Shown in pieces: positions 1 to 13,100 of a DNA stretch of 64,000 nt. This DNA comes from Monocercomonoides exilis (lineage: Eukaryota; Preaxostyla; Oxymonadida; Polymastigidae). A program made the translations under genes and the position numbers. The stretch is from positions 250,501 to 314,500 of the forward strand of contig LSRY02000012.1 of the NCBI GenBank assembly GCA_001643675.2, read 5' to 3'. The notes below the pieces were generated by a model. That model saw only the letters and a list, made by a program, of their open reading frames with translations. It was not told the origin of the DNA and made no database searches. Numbering within the stretch: the stretch's first letter is position 1; every line of letters begins with the position of its first letter.

Positions 1-2127
1 TGAGATGAAGATGAAGGAAATACACTCGATGACGATGAGAACAGAGACGAAATAAAAGGATCAGAAATGGCAGAATTGTCTGGTTCATCAACTGCAAGAG
101 ATGATAATGCTGGATCAACTTCAGGTTTTTTGATAGAAATTGCACTTTTGTTGGAAGATGACAAAGAATCATTCGTCAACTTTGAGCGTTTTAAAGGAGG
201 CGAACGAAGTGAATCTGAACTTTGTTCAATTTTCATTCTTTTTGCACTCCCAAATGCTTTTTGATCATTGGATTGTTCATTTTTGTCATCGTCATCTATT
301 TTTAATGCATCGTCTGAAAGATTAATAACCTTGTCTCTTGGTGGCGACGTTAAGTGGGATCTGTCTGGCCGGATTCTTTTCTTTGCCGGCTGCGACATAA
401 TTTCATCTTCATCTTTTTTCAGTTTTTGAGCTGAATCAACAGACTTCGCTATTTTGTGTTGCTGATCATTGTTTGACTTAGTCTCTTCTTGTGCTTTTTT
501 GACTGAAGACTTTAATTCTTGTGTTATTGTCGATGCAACTTTTTTGATCCCCATTTCTGGAACTGCTAAAGATTCGTCGCTTTTCAACTTTTTGGCTTTT
601 CTTTCTGCTGCTTCTTTATACTTTTCCATCAGCTGTGCATGTTTTGACAGCACAAGAGATGTTCTATGGAACACATAATCAATAGGAAAATTTAGCAACA
701 AGAAAAATATCAGTCAAAATATTAGTTTTTTTGAAGGAAAAAATAATAGCACACTTTGTTGGCAATGGCCTGGTTGTGTTCTTTGAGGCTAATGTTGGCT
801 CGCGCAATGTGGCTCTGATGAATGCTCCTTTGACTGCTGCCAGTTTCTTCTGTTCCAGTGTCTCTCTGTGGCTTGCTTCTTCTTTCTCTCTTTTCAGCCT
901 GAAGAATATTGCGTTTTTGTGTCACCACAAACAAAGTTTAATGGAAAAAATATTCTTTTAAACAAACAAAAAAATTGTGTACAAACATTTCTTGACTCAC
1001 TCTTGCATGAAAAACGCAACACATTCCATCTCTTTTATCAATTGGTGTGTTGCACACTCGTCCATCAGCTTTTCTTAGTATTTTGCAACGGCCATAATCT
1101 TTAACACTCCCTATTAACATCTTAAAAAATATAAACACATTTAATAATAATTCGTGCTTCCAATAAATTTCATTCACAATAGAAATATTGTGCCAACTAT
1201 TTGACTTGCATCATCAACTGACAGCGATATCGAACCAGGCTTTTGTGAAGTCAACACTTTTGGATTTGCAACATAAATGAGATCTCCTTCCTTTGATGAA
1301 ATAATTTGAAGCATTAAAAACATTCTTTGTCTTCCAAAAAATCACACCACAGGATGAGATAAAAATGTTCTGGCAATTCCAGAACGATGAATTTCACTCA
1401 GTTTTTGCTGCGCACACGAATGCGCTTCGCCAAACAAAAGTAAACTACAAACATATTCGTTATGCTACCCAAGACAGAAATAAAAATTCTTTCAAACCTT
1501 GACCATGTTGAACTGAGATCATGAAGAGACCAAACAGTATAAAATTGTCCATTCTTTGCTTGAGAAGTTCTTGATTCAATAAATACTCCCCACTATTAAA
1601 GTTAAATTTCACAATAATCAAGCAAGAAAAACTTTCACACTGTCATAAATTGCAGTGATTGACTTGCCAATATGTCTTTTGCAATCTCAGAAAACTTTAA
1701 TGTTTGCATTCCTTTTGTAGCATTTTTAAACTGATCTTGAGTTATTGTTCTCTCTCTAATGATGAATCATTTACGAATTTTTCACAAAACAGGGGGAAAA
1801 AATTTTACAAACATAATATTAAAACCAGAAGTACTATCTATTTGCTGTACGACTTCACTTGCTTCTGAAAGTTGATTCGAAGATACACGTGTGTGATAAA
1901 ATTCTTGAAGTGTTCCTGAAACAATTTGTTTGAAAATTAATAAAATTATTATAAAAAAATTTCAAACTTGGCAAACAAGATAATTGTTTTCCAGTTTCAT
2001 TGAGTGAATCTAATGAAGCATGATAATTTGGAAGAGAAGCATATGAATTAGTTAGCTGCATTTCATTTGTATCATTGACTTTCTCGAAAGATTCCAAAGG
2101 AAATTCCATCAAAATTTTGTAACTCAA
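1..2127 (-). CDS. MCM10: MCM10 replication initiation factor, multi-exon, 3' end beyond the window
   Basis: MCM10 binds DNA and the CMG helicase and helps start DNA replication in the nucleus. On the minus strand, an exon near 1500-1600 reads GVFIESRTSQAKNGQFYTVW, followed by LLFGEAHS, an exon with EGDLIYVANPKVL and ISLSVDDA (about 1200-1310), and a CCCH zinc finger starting GRCKILRKADGRVC and ending CCVFH (about 1000-1110). This is the order of the conserved MCM10 OB-fold plus zinc finger. A basic exon follows (722-934), then a long Lys/Ser-rich frame (about 1-680) that stays open to the window edge and matches a disordered C-terminal region. Introns of about 50-150 bp separate the exons. 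The 5' end is uncertain: a coding-like frame begins at an ATG near 2127, so the N-terminal region looks short. It is transcribed divergently from the PP2A gene. Family identity is solid; exon borders are approximate. Confidence 0.85.
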
Positions 2128-2825
2128 TAATAAAAATCAAATGTGTGAATTTTCTTTTGAATTTCTTTGAAATAGGATTTTTATTAATTAATTTCACTTT
2201 TAAATAAGAAATAAACAATTCATTATGGTAACAAAAATTATTTAAATGGCCACGATCATGAAACATAAGAATATTCAAGCATTCATGCAAATTCAAGTTA
2301 AAAATCTAATAAATTCCTGTTTAGCACGCATTACAGGGTTTGAAGATATCATATAAATATTTGCAAACAAAAAATTTACTCTGCCTTTGCGGTGGTAGAA
2401 TGAAGTGTGCGTTTGCTTCAAGGCATAATATTTGAAAATATGTAAGAAAAAAATAATTTTCAATTTCATAAAGAAGCTATTTTTTATATTTTAAGAAAAA
2501 TTGAGAATTATCGAAAATCCTCTGTAAAAGGCGATCTTACATAATTAAAATACGTTTTTTTGGAACAAAATTATTTAATCAACTCCACTTTATGGTTAGA
2601 AGTGAATTCACCGAATTTTAAGAAATTTTGAAGCGCAAGAATTTTCGATTCTCAATGAAATTATTTATGGTTTATCCATTATGAGAAGTGCAATTTTTAA
2701 ATAAATACACTAAACTTTATATTTTAATGCATTTAAAATGTATCTTGAGTTTCAGATGAATTCTTTATGCAAAATATAAATGGTGGGTGCGACCATTGAT
2801 TGTGTTCTCAGGCCAGACCTCAAGG
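2128..2825. other. AT-rich divergent intergenic region
   Basis: This gap separates the 5' ends of the MCM10 gene (minus) and the PP2A B55 gene (plus), so it should hold both promoters. It is strongly AT-rich with poly-A and poly-T runs. I see no convincing coding frame, structured RNA or recognisable promoter element. A small extra 5' exon of MCM10 cannot be excluded. Confidence 0.5.
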
Positions 2826-4830
2826 ATGGAAACAAAACGCCACGCCTGGAAATTTTGCCAAGTATTTGGGGACCGAAATCTTGAAAATGTGCAAAAGGCT
2901 GATATTATATCAGCAATAGAGTTCGATCAGACTGGAGACTATATGGCAGCTGGTGACAACGTATGTTTCTTTTCCTGCAATCATTCTATATTCGATCATT
3001 TTGCATTTGAAATATATTACCGCTTTGCTATAGGGAGGAAGACTTGTTTTGTTTAATATTGCAAAGCAAAGTAAGTCGTCTTCTTCAAAAACAAAGGTTG
3101 AGTATAACTTTATAACAGAGTTTCAATCACATGAACCAGACTTCGGTATTGTTCTTGCGCTTATGCATAGCATTTATTTTTTTGTACTAATATTTTTTAG
3201 ACCACCTTAGAAGCTTAGAAATTGAAGAACGAATTAATGCAATAAAATTCCTTCCACAAACAACAAGCTCACATCTTCTATTAACAACAAATGATAAAAC
3301 CATCAAAGTTTGTTTAATGCTTGCTTTTTGAAAACGAGATAAATCTTGTGAATAATTATTAAAACAGTTGTGGAAAGTTACACCAACAACACCATTAACA
3401 GTTGTAAAGACTAACACAATCACTGATTCTATGGGCAGAATTCTACCGGGTACAACACCCGCTTCACTTCGCCTTCCGTCACTCTCTCGCGGTGAAACTA
3501 CATTACTGTCTACAACTCGAAAAATCTTCGGAAATGCACATACCTACCACATCAATTCTCTTTCTCTCTGTTCTGATCATGAACTTTTCTTATCCTCTGA
3601 CGATCTGCGAGTGAATTTATGGAATTTGGAGTATTCAGATGTCTGCTACAGTATGACTTTTATTGAGTTAACAATATTAAGAAAATATTATTAATTATTT
3701 GCAAATTCATTTGTTAGACGTTGTTGATATAAAACCAGATAACATTGACGATATTACTCAACTCATAACATGTTCATCAATGCCCATAGCGGCAACATCA
3801 GGAGTATCTTCTTTATTCCAATATTCCACGTCAAAAGGCATTACACGTATTTGCGATATGAGAAGAAAAGCACTTTCTGATCAACCTGCAATTGGTATGA
3901 AACATTCGATTCAACAAAAACTTAGAGAAGAAAATGACTTAAGTGAAGAATATGAAAAACGAAAAAACGGAAACAAAATTTCTATTTAATACATTTACAT
4001 GATTCATAATATTTTTATTAAAAATATTTATTGATACTCATCTATGCTATATTATTTTATTGTATGCTTATTCTTGAAGAACTTATTGATCCAACCGTCG
4101 CAGCAGCCACTGCAGCTTCAAGCTCAGATTCTATACCGATGATGGGCGCTCCTTCTGACATGCCTTATTTCATTTGCGATGCAAAATTCTCTCCTGATGG
4201 TCGTTTTGTGTTAACAAGGTGAGCATATCTATGCATTCATTTGATATATAATAATTCATCGATATTATTTTGCACTTGTTTTTTTTGCGTCTTTTCGCAT
4301 GTATTTTCTTGATTTGTGCTGATTTTTTATTTTGCTTCGCTGTTTTCTTTCGTTGCAATGCGAAATAAATATTCAGAGACTTCTATCATCTTCGCCTTTG
4401 GGATTTGAAGATGGCACGTCGCCCGCTCTTGGCAATACCTCTGCACGATGCGATCAAGAGCAGTCTGCTGAGTCATCTGGAGCAGCTGTCTCTGATGCAG
4501 GACGGCTCAGCGCTCGACAAATTCTCCGTTGACTTCTCGTCTGACTCGAGGTTCATGCTGACTGGCTCGTACAACAACCGCTTTTTGGTGTATGACACCA
4601 CGACAGGCAAGCAGGATGCAGCGATCGAGGCGTCTCGAATCCTCCCTGCAAAGAAGAAGACCAAAGCAGCAGCGAAAGGCGACTCGTCGCTGTATGCGTC
4701 AAACATCGCAGAGCCTCTGACGGCAGACACTGTCGATTTCTCGAGGAAGCTTGTGAAGGTTGCGTGGCACCCGCAGCAGAACATCCTGGCACTTGCTGCC
4801 TGCTCAAATTTGTATATCTATGCAGAGTAA
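2826..4830 (+). CDS. PP2A regulatory subunit B (B55/PR55), WD-repeat, seven exons
   Basis: B55 is the WD40 propeller subunit that selects substrates for protein phosphatase 2A. The start at 2826 gives [18 protein letters not shown], followed by [20 protein letters not shown], as in B55 N-termini. Later diagnostic strings are [72 protein letters not shown] and, at the C-terminus, [13 protein letters not shown] and [20 protein letters not shown]. Introns lie at about 2961-3033, 3146-3200, 3308-3367, 3651-3717, 3.9-4.08 kb and 4219-4376, with donors such as GTATGT, GTTTGT and GTGAGC. The fifth intron's exact borders are unclear. The last exon (4377-4830) is clearly GC-richer than the upstream exons. 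An Ala/Lys-rich insert sits just before the last strand. It is convergent with the MINDY gene. Confidence 0.93.
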
Positions 4831-5698
4831 CTCATCAATCATCATTACAAACACACCGCAGAGAGAAAGAGAGAGTAGCAAGGGAATATGAAATAAGCTT
4901 TTTTATTTTAGTTGTAGTTGTACAAAATGAATTTTAGACAAAACCATCATAATAAAAATGGGGGATTTTATTTTTATTTTTATAATTTTCATGCTAACAC
5001 TTTTTTTTCCTGAATTATCAATAACTTTTTTATCATTCTACACTGTTTTTATGTTTGATGAATGGATTGTCGTTCATTTCTTTGAATATTTCCGTCTCAT
5101 TGACGCTCTTTTTAGCTTTCCTTTATTCACGAAAGATTGATTTCTTGCATTCAATTCAATTATTATCTGTTCCTTGCCGATCTTTCTTTCTCTCGAGTCA
5201 ACAAACACAATCTTAATCTTTTTTTTATACGCAGCCCAGTTTGATGTTTATCTATTTGAATGAATAAACCCCCCACTTCTTTCTTATTCACAAACAATGA
5301 ATTTCTTCTGTTTGTTCAAATCTATTTTTTTATGTGATGTGAATGTCAGTAATGTTCTTTTATTTCTTTTGCAGTATTCACAAGCATAGCACATCCCATG
5401 CAACAACACCGTTTGTATGCACAAAATATTCATAGGAATAACAACAAAGACTTTTTGGCTTAGCAAACCATTCTCAAATGACAGATATCAACACAAACAG
5501 AAAACTTTTCACTTAAAAAATTGGAATATAAAAATTCAACGAAATTCGAAATAAATTCAATGAAACTAATTAAACATAACCGCCAATGAAACAATCAACA
5601 AAATGAAACAGAAATCTTCCTCAAGCTTAAATAAATTTACAACATCCAACATCTGATAGAGAATTTTCTTTCTTTCTTTTTCTTCTTTCTTCTTTCTT
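4831..5698. other. Convergent intergenic region
   Basis: This 870-bp gap lies between the 3' ends of the PP2A B55 and MINDY genes. It is AT-rich with poly-T and TTTC runs, including a TTTCTTTC stretch near 5660-5700. I see no credible gene here; short open frames lack coding character. Confidence 0.5.
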
Positions 5699-5902
5699 TC
5701 ACAAAATTGCACAGTCCTCTTTGTCTTTCTCACTTAGAATTTGCTTCTCCTTCGCTGTTGGCTTCGTCCTTCCGCTGTACCACGGGCTTCCGTACTGAGA
5801 CAAATGATTGGTGATGATTGGTATTTTTGACTGGGGAATTTCAGAAAGTTTGCTGCTATACCCATCTGGTGGGGTAGAGCCAGCTGTTCAAAGGAATATT
5901 GC

Positions 5903-5935
<33 letters not shown>

Positions 5936-7710
5936 CAATAGAGTGTGTTTGTGATTTACATGAAATAACAAGTTTTTTGTTGAAATTTAGTTAAAATTAA
6001 GGATTTTCATTGAAATTTGAAGAAAAAAAGTCATTTATAAAAATTCAACAAAATATGTGAATGAATAACTGATATAAGATTAACAGCAAACGTTCAAGTG
6101 GCCAAAAGTCAGCATTGCAAATTGTCGTTTCATTATTAATGCCGTCAATTCTCATCCATACAACATTTGGGCATGATGCAATTCCTTGTGTAGTTACCTT
6201 AATGGTTTCAGTAACAATCGAAAAACACAATCAAAAAGATAAAACTTCAAAATTTATTCAAAAAATTAACTTTTTTCACAAACCAGCTCGTGTATTTGAT
6301 TGAAAGATTTTGTAATGACTGAGAAGTGGTTGGCTTTGAACAGGATGGCAAGCGAGCCTTCCCTCATTTTTGCGTTCAGCTCAAATAAACCTTCATATGT
6401 CAGCTGCATTTCTGAGGAAGCAGACGAGATGAATTGCTTGTACACCTCCACCTCCTTCTCAGATGGCGTGACTGAAGAAGAGCCCTTTGATGACTGTGTA
6501 ACATCCCCTGAAGAAATGGTATTGGGAGAAAGTTCTGCCGAAGGTGGACTTTGCAAGGCTGAAGAAGAAGAGAAATGTCCAGAAACAGAAAGCGGTTGGG
6601 GAAGTTGTGGTAAAAGCTGCTGTTGAAGATGCGATTGATAGTTTACTGCGAAAGTATTTGACGCTTGGTTAGATTCGCTAATGCCACTTTGCTGTGAAAT
6701 AGACGAAGATGCAATTGGAGAACTTTGAATTTGTTTGTCGCCACTGACTCCTGAAAATGTTGGAGAGCTAAACGAGGTTGTTGAGCTGAAAGGCAAGGGC
6801 ACAATTGGAGGTGATTGTGGTTGAAGTGAAAGTGAAGCGGATTGGTGGAAATCTTCTACATTTGATTGGAGTGTTTTTGTTGATGATTCAGAGGAAAAAG
6901 ACGGAGTTGAAACAGATGGAATGATGACAGGAGGAGGAAGAGTTGTTTGCATTATGTGAAATGAAGTGTCATTTTGAAGCTGACTAACTTTCGGTGGCGG
7001 TCCAAAAATAAATGAAACAGGATTTTTTCCCTCAGGCTGAGCAATGGCTGGATTTGTGCAAATTAATGAAGAAGTATTCTGTAATGACTGCATTGGGTTT
7101 GCATATTGTTTATCATTTTCTGACTGAGAAATTGCAATTTTCTCCAATAAAGAGTTATACGATTGATCTTTCAAATAAAAAAACAATGGATCATCTTTTG
7201 AGATAACCCATCCATGAAACAGACTTACATTGCACATATCAAACAATACCATCTGATTCGAATACTCAAAATCATCAATACTTTTAAATCGAATATTTAT
7301 GTCTAATCCATGAAATGCTGAAGGAAGAAGTCCAATTGCATCGGATAAATTTTTTGAACGATCTGCGAAATCAGGACTCTCATGTTTCTAATAAGGTTTT
7401 CATCAAAAATCACAAAGTAATTCAAATCAAAATAATAATTGAAACAAACCAATGGATTAAAGCGGATCAAATATTCTTTTAAAATGGAAAGTAATTCTTC
7501 TGACGAATAACTACCAGGATGCGAAAGAATTATTCCTCCACGTAAAGATAAGCAATTTACCAAAGCAAGCAACGGGCATGGTCCATTCGCTGATTGCATC
7601 AAAATCCTCCTTTGTCTATAATTATCATATTTCCACAGAATAACTTTTGATTCAAACATTATTTGTGGAATGTTTGAATACAAATTTAAATTTTGTCCGT
7701 TCATAATCAT
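5699..7710 (-). CDS. MINDY-family (FAM63) deubiquitinase
   Basis: MINDY enzymes are cysteine proteases that trim Lys48-linked ubiquitin chains. The N-terminal exon carries the catalytic motif SANGPCPLLALVNCLSLRGG, where the Cys is the nucleophile, soon after the start at 7710. After an intron near 7380-7450 the next exon has IRFKSIDDFEYSNQ and NVSLFHGWVIS. The catalytic His region follows as LTYEGLFELNAKMREGSLAI and KANHFSVITK. Two further exons give VTTQGIASCPNVVWMRIDG with NADFWP (about 6080-6200) and a basic C-terminal tail ending EDCAIL at 5699 (about 5700-5875), after an intron that contains a CAT microsatellite. A Ser/Gln/Pro-rich insert of about 200 residues (about 6500-7080) splits the catalytic domain between HGW and the LTYEGL strand. 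That is unusual for the family, but the catalytic residues remain. Confidence 0.9.
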
Positions 7711-7800
7711 TTAATATTTGGACAAAATACAATCAAAATGTTAAATTAAAAAAGTATGGTTAATAAATTAGATTCCCAAGTTTTTCATATTGAAGAATTT

Positions 7801-8157
7801 TTATAGTATGAAAATATATCCACTTACTTGAGTGTGCAACTGTGCAAGTATATTTCCGCAATTGCAATTGTATTTGTTTTGAAAGATGAAAAAAACGAGA
7901 TGACAATCAAATTTTGAGAATATCATCTGATGTAATTTTCTTCGATGACTTAAGCCAGAATCAACAGGTAATTTTTTAATTAAGCTGCTGTTTGTGGAGA
8001 AATACATGCAATTAATACGAAAAACCAGGCAAAACGAAACTGAATAGCCTTCAGAAAGTTTATTCATCGCGATCAAATGTTCTTGATTTAAATCCAAAAC
8101 ATGAAATCTAAGCATCAATTTAAAAAAACCAGACATACACAAAAGGAAGTGCTTCAC
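7801..8157 (-). CDS. Unrecognised small gene or fragment
   Basis: A minus-strand frame just upstream of the MINDY start shows coding-like stretches, RFHVLDLNQEHLIAMNKLSE followed by SLIKKLPVDSGLSHRRKLHQ and YNCNCGNILAQLHTQ. A GTTTCG...AAACAG segment between the first two could be a short intron, and GTAAGT follows the last stretch, so more exons may lie towards 7720. I do not recognise the family, and the start at 8157 is only the first ATG in frame. It could be a small gene or a remnant. Confidence 0.3.
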   Translation of the reverse strand: MKHFLLCMSGFFKLMLRFHVLDLNQEHLIAMNKLSEGYSVSFCLVFRINCMYFSTNSSLIKKLPVDSGLSHRRKLHQMIFSKFDCHLVFFIFQNKYNCNCGNILAQLHTQVSGYIFIL

Positions 8158-8199
8158 ACTATGTTATCTTATTTTACACAAAATTTGCCAACAAAAATT

Positions 8200-9960
8200 T
8201 GAGAAAATCCAATGAGACATAGACTTACACAGACCTCTGAAGGAAATCTACACAAAATCACGACTCTACGACAGAAATATCATTGAAGCTATTCAGGACA
8301 AAAGAAAGTTGCGACAGAAAAGCATGAATAAAATTTTTGAAAAAGCATCAACAAAGAAGGTAATTCTCAACTTTTGGAACGTTTGAAGTGAGAAGTTCGC
8401 GAAAAAGTTAGAGCACGATTTGCTTTTGGATGCATGCATGGACATACGTTAGAAAAAGTTAATTGAAACATTTTTTGTCATACTATTTAAGGAGCAGAAT
8501 TGATTGAAAAAAATTCATTTTGCTCAATTGTCAATCTGCAAAGCTGCTTCTTTGGAGATCTAATGCAATCAAATTTGATATCAACAACATTTTTACTGAA
8601 GAGAAGGTGATACATGACTCTGAGATAACTTTTTTTGGCTTTTTCTGTTTGTATCTCCGGAATGCCGTTTCAATGGTCAGCAATTATTCAAAATTTCTTT
8701 CACGCAAGTTTAAAAGAGGGGTTTTGATTGATTAGATCAGCGAAAGACACAAAAGCAAGAAAGGAAAGAATGAAGGAAGGAATGAAAGAAGCATCCATTT
8801 GCTATCACAGCAAGAAATGGCATCTCCAATGATATTTCAAGAATATGTCTGGAGCTTCACAGAGCAAGCAAGGTTTTTCATTTTCATCTGATTCAATGCT
8901 TCACCAAAACACTTGTATTTTTGATTTTATTTATTTACGAAGTTGAATTGCTCATCCTCGTTCAGATGAATACTACATCAACAGCTTGGCTTGCAAAGGA
9001 AAAAGAGAAGACAGAAGCCAAAGAGCAACTTGAATGGGACATTTTGGATGTTTTATTTCAGTTAATTACAAAAAGCGTTCAAAAACGATTTTTCGTGGAT
9101 ATGAAAAGGTGTTTGATTGATAAGCGAGCACATCTGAATGGATTGAGAAAATTTGAAGAGAACAAGGAAAGAGAAAGTGCACTTCAGCATCCTTTGATTT
9201 TCTAGTATGTCTCCTTATTTTTTTTCCCTCATCATTTTTTGTTTTTCACACTTTTGGAAAGAAAGAAGAAAAGATCTGCAGACGCATTGGAGAAGCGAAA
9301 AAATAAATCCAATGAAATGTTAACACAAATGGGAAAAGAGCTGAGCTCTTAGGATTTAGCAAGAGAAAGAGAATAAGGAAGGCAAATGAAAAAGACAGGA
9401 ATTGCATTCAACGAGGAAACGCTACAGGCAAATAATAATAATAAAGAACTTTAGTAAACTGAAAAGGATGGACAGCAGAAATTTTGAAAATAGAAAGTGA
9501 AAGCAGATACAGAAACGATGGAACGGAAAAGAAAGAGATGATGAATTTAGAATTTTAACGTGAAGAATGAAAGTGGAAGAGGAAAGAATGAAAACATTGC
9601 ACGAATGCAAGAAATTGGATGCAATGAGTAATCAATTACAAGTTTTTTCAGACTTGAGGCTACAAAAGGAAAAGTTCTATTCTGCAATTGGAGCACAACC
9701 AAAGAAAAAATCATATCTGTGAAAGGATAACTATTATGAACAAATTACAAAAGTGGTATGGAATTGTTGAGTCTTATGTTTTTGAATAAATGTTTGTGAA
9801 TTCGGAAGGAAATATTGAGATATTGGAAAACGAAATGGTGATAAATCGAAAATTAAATGAAATTTTCAAAATGAAAAAAAGAGCAAAAGCGTTGAAAAGG
9901 TGGAAAGCAAAACGTGGACATTGAAACTTAAAACTTTAAGTCTATGATTGATCAGTATAA
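8200..9960 (+). pseudogene. Decayed coiled-coil gene remnant
   Basis: Scattered plus-strand segments look like charged coiled-coil coding sequence in shifting frames with in-frame stops. Examples are LHRPLKEIYTKSRLYDRNII and DKRKLRQKSMNKIFEKAS (about 8225-8358), EKEKTEAKEQLEWDILDVLF with VDMKRCLIDKRAHLNGLRKF (about 8998-9170), TLLERKKKRSADALEKRKNK (about 9250-9310) and VEEERMKTLHECKKLDAMSN (about 9570-9630). No splice pattern joins them cleanly and no start codon is evident, so I read this as a degraded coiled-coil gene. A heavily split functional gene is the alternative. The source family is not recognised. Confidence 0.35.
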
Positions 9961-10129
9961 TGGTGATGATTTGAAAATATTATTTCGATTCAATTGCCGT
10001 TCATATGACTTTTGTTTTTCTTTCTTTTTTTTCATATTTCACAGTCGAAGATTCATTTTTGATTTTGCAGCTCAGATGCTTCAACAAGCATGAGGCATTT
10101 CCTTTTTGTAATGAATGCAACACAGAATT

Positions 10130-13100
10130 TCAATTGAATGTTGTCGATAAAGTTGTTGTTTCGTTGCCTTTGCTTGACGATTCAAACGTAATGGCATCTG
10201 TTACTGTTAACATTACGCTTCCAGCGGGAAACAGCTTGATGAACTCTCTTTTCAGCTCATTTAGCGACAGCCTTTCTGAATAGTTCTCGCTCCAGCAAGA
10301 TCTCATAACTTGACCCAATCTGGAGTCGTCTGCATTCCCCATGTTTGGCCTTTCTCCGTTGACAATCTTCCGTGCCGCTATCTCTGCTTCATACTCGCCA
10401 AATGGGATCTGAAGTGTTAAGCATTCCCACAGCATCATCCCAATCGAAAACGACACTGTCTTTTTTGTTGCAACTGCATTTCTGTTTGCCATCAGCTCTG
10501 GTGCCTTCCACCTCAGGCACTCCTTTCTGTAATCGTCATCATCCTCGAAGGCAGATGAAGGAGGAGGTGAGTCCCTGCCATTTCTGTTTGCTGTCGAGCA
10601 ATCAGAGGTTGATGTGATAATGGTTGATGTTGATGAAATGGATGATGAATCTGAACTGTCATCAGAAGAACACTCTGAGTGCATCACGATGCAAATGACC
10701 ATGTGTTCAGAGAATAATACAACGTGAGGACTCAGATTTGCAAGCGATTGAACTGGATTATCCATTTCATCAAACGAGTGGAGAGCAAGATTAGCCACCC
10801 AGAACAGGATTTGAGCAGCTGTTTGCTCCCTTTGTTGAAGACTCCCAATCGCCATCTCTTTCTTCTCATTCCTTCCATGCAACAGCATGAAAAGCGAATC
10901 CCTCAAGTCCACAATCAGCTTCTCATGAGGAGATGAACAGGCCATCGCATCTACCAGATTCGACATTGATGAGGTGGTTGGACACAGACTCTCTGATCGA
11001 ACAAAAGTGGATTCTGTGTCTGAAGTGTCTGTGGTTGAAGTGGATGAAATGGATGGCGACGGAGTTCTCTTTCTTATCTCTTCTTCTTTCTCATCAACCT
11101 TCTCCAATGCCCATTCTGGAATCTTGTCTGAATCTCTTCCCAAGATATATTCAGTCGATCCACTCTCAGATAGAAGATGCTCCGATGACTCTGAATGTCC
11201 CAAGCTTTTCTCATACACCCTCTTCTTTATCCTCTCTTCATTACTCTTTTCTGCCTCTTTCTCTGCTCTTCTCCATTGCGCTTCAGGAGACATCTCCATC
11301 GTCACCATCTCAAACGCCTTCGGATCCTTCCTCACTGTGTCTTCCACAATCACTTCCAATTCTTCTGTTCTTCTCTTCTGTTTTCTCCATCGAACAACAA
11401 ATATTACCAATGCAATTAAAAGTACGACTACAATTACAATGCACACAATCAATATCCATGAGAATTTCTCTTCTTTTCCTCCCTCAACAACCCTTTCGCC
11501 TCCATTTGCCTTGGGCACGCTTCTGTTCTTCAGAATGAAAGAAGCTGTTGAAGACGGAGAATTCAAGTCACCAAACAGAATTGATACAGAAACTTCTGCA
11601 CTATCAGGGAGATCTGAGACAATTGATGAAAGAATGGATGAATGGGCTTCATTTTCAGATATGCTTTGATCTGTTTCAAGAGGGTACACATTGAGGAGGC
11701 TGGCATCTCCTTGAGTGATGGAAAGACGATATGACAAGTTGCAAGGAAGGAGAAGAGATCCATGAAATCGAAGCTCTGTCCAGCTTCCCAAGTCATTTGC
11801 TTCTACAGACTCAAGTGTTGGAATGAAGAAGGACGATTGCCTTCCTGCAGCCAACCCTTCCAGCTTGCATCCGTTATTCAGAATCCACAGAGATGAATTG
11901 TCTCTTGCGCCATCTCCTCCTTTCAAGCTTCCAATATTCAATGCAGCAGAGCCAAAGCAAATGATGTTTCTCCTGACTGAAGGGTATTTTTCTATCTTCG
12001 GGTTGTTGTTGAGCATCTCGCCTTTCAACATTGTGACATTGCATTCGTTCGCTGTCAATCCTCCGTTTGATGCATTGGCAATTGTTGTGTCTTTGATCAT
12101 CGCTGAGCTCTTGTCCATGTCGACAACAGACCCATTCCACTGGCAGATATCTCCTAAATGTTCCTCATTCTCGTTTGTGTTCCGCGCAGCATTCGCCCCA
12201 TCAAAAGTGCATGAAGCGATCTCAACCTGCTTTAATCCTGCGATACTGATGATACTCCCTTTTGCTGATGCTGATTTGCATTTCTCGAATGAACAGTCCT
12301 CCATTGCAACTTGAGATGATGGTGACTCTGCTGATAAACAGCATGGCCCAACAGAATTTCTGGTGATGTTGGAAAATAATGATTGTTTCAGTATCAGTTT
12401 TGATGAACTGAATTCGGCATTCACCACACATCCATTGGAAAGGGTTATTCCATCAAAAGTTAAGTTGCTCATTTCTGTGGAAGAGTCTTCGCATGCAATG
12501 AAAAGCAACGATTCTGCAGAAACAGATATATTAACGAATTCCAAGAGATAGCACCGAATGCTTGTTTTAACATCAGTTCTGTCTGACGAGAATGCAATCA
12601 TATTGGCTTTTGATTGCACTTTGTTCATTTGCAATTTTTCGATTTGGCAATCTCTGCAGTCATGAAGAATCATGGATGAATCCTCGAAGAGGCAGAAAGC
12701 AACATGCATTTGATGGATGAGCAGCTTGGTGAGATTGTGCAAGTTCATTGCTCTTTTGGCATCCACATGAGTAATATTTGTGTTTGAGAAAGAACAATAC
12801 TCTCCACCGATTGCAGTTAAACACGATGAGCAGATGTGGAGAGATGCAAAGCAGCATTCATTTATTGTCAATCTCCCACTTTCTAACTGGATAATCGAGC
12901 AGTTCAGGAGAGAGTCGGAATTCTGCGAAGATGCTTCTTGAGTGAACAATGCGTTTGTGACAGACAAGTTCCCGTCAATAACGCAGAGAAGGCACAAATG
13001 TTCTGAAGAAAAGGCATTCCCAAACAAGAACGTCAAATGCTCAATTGCCACTCTGGAAGAGCAAGCGAGAAGATGATTTGACTTCTTCTCGATTGCTGCA

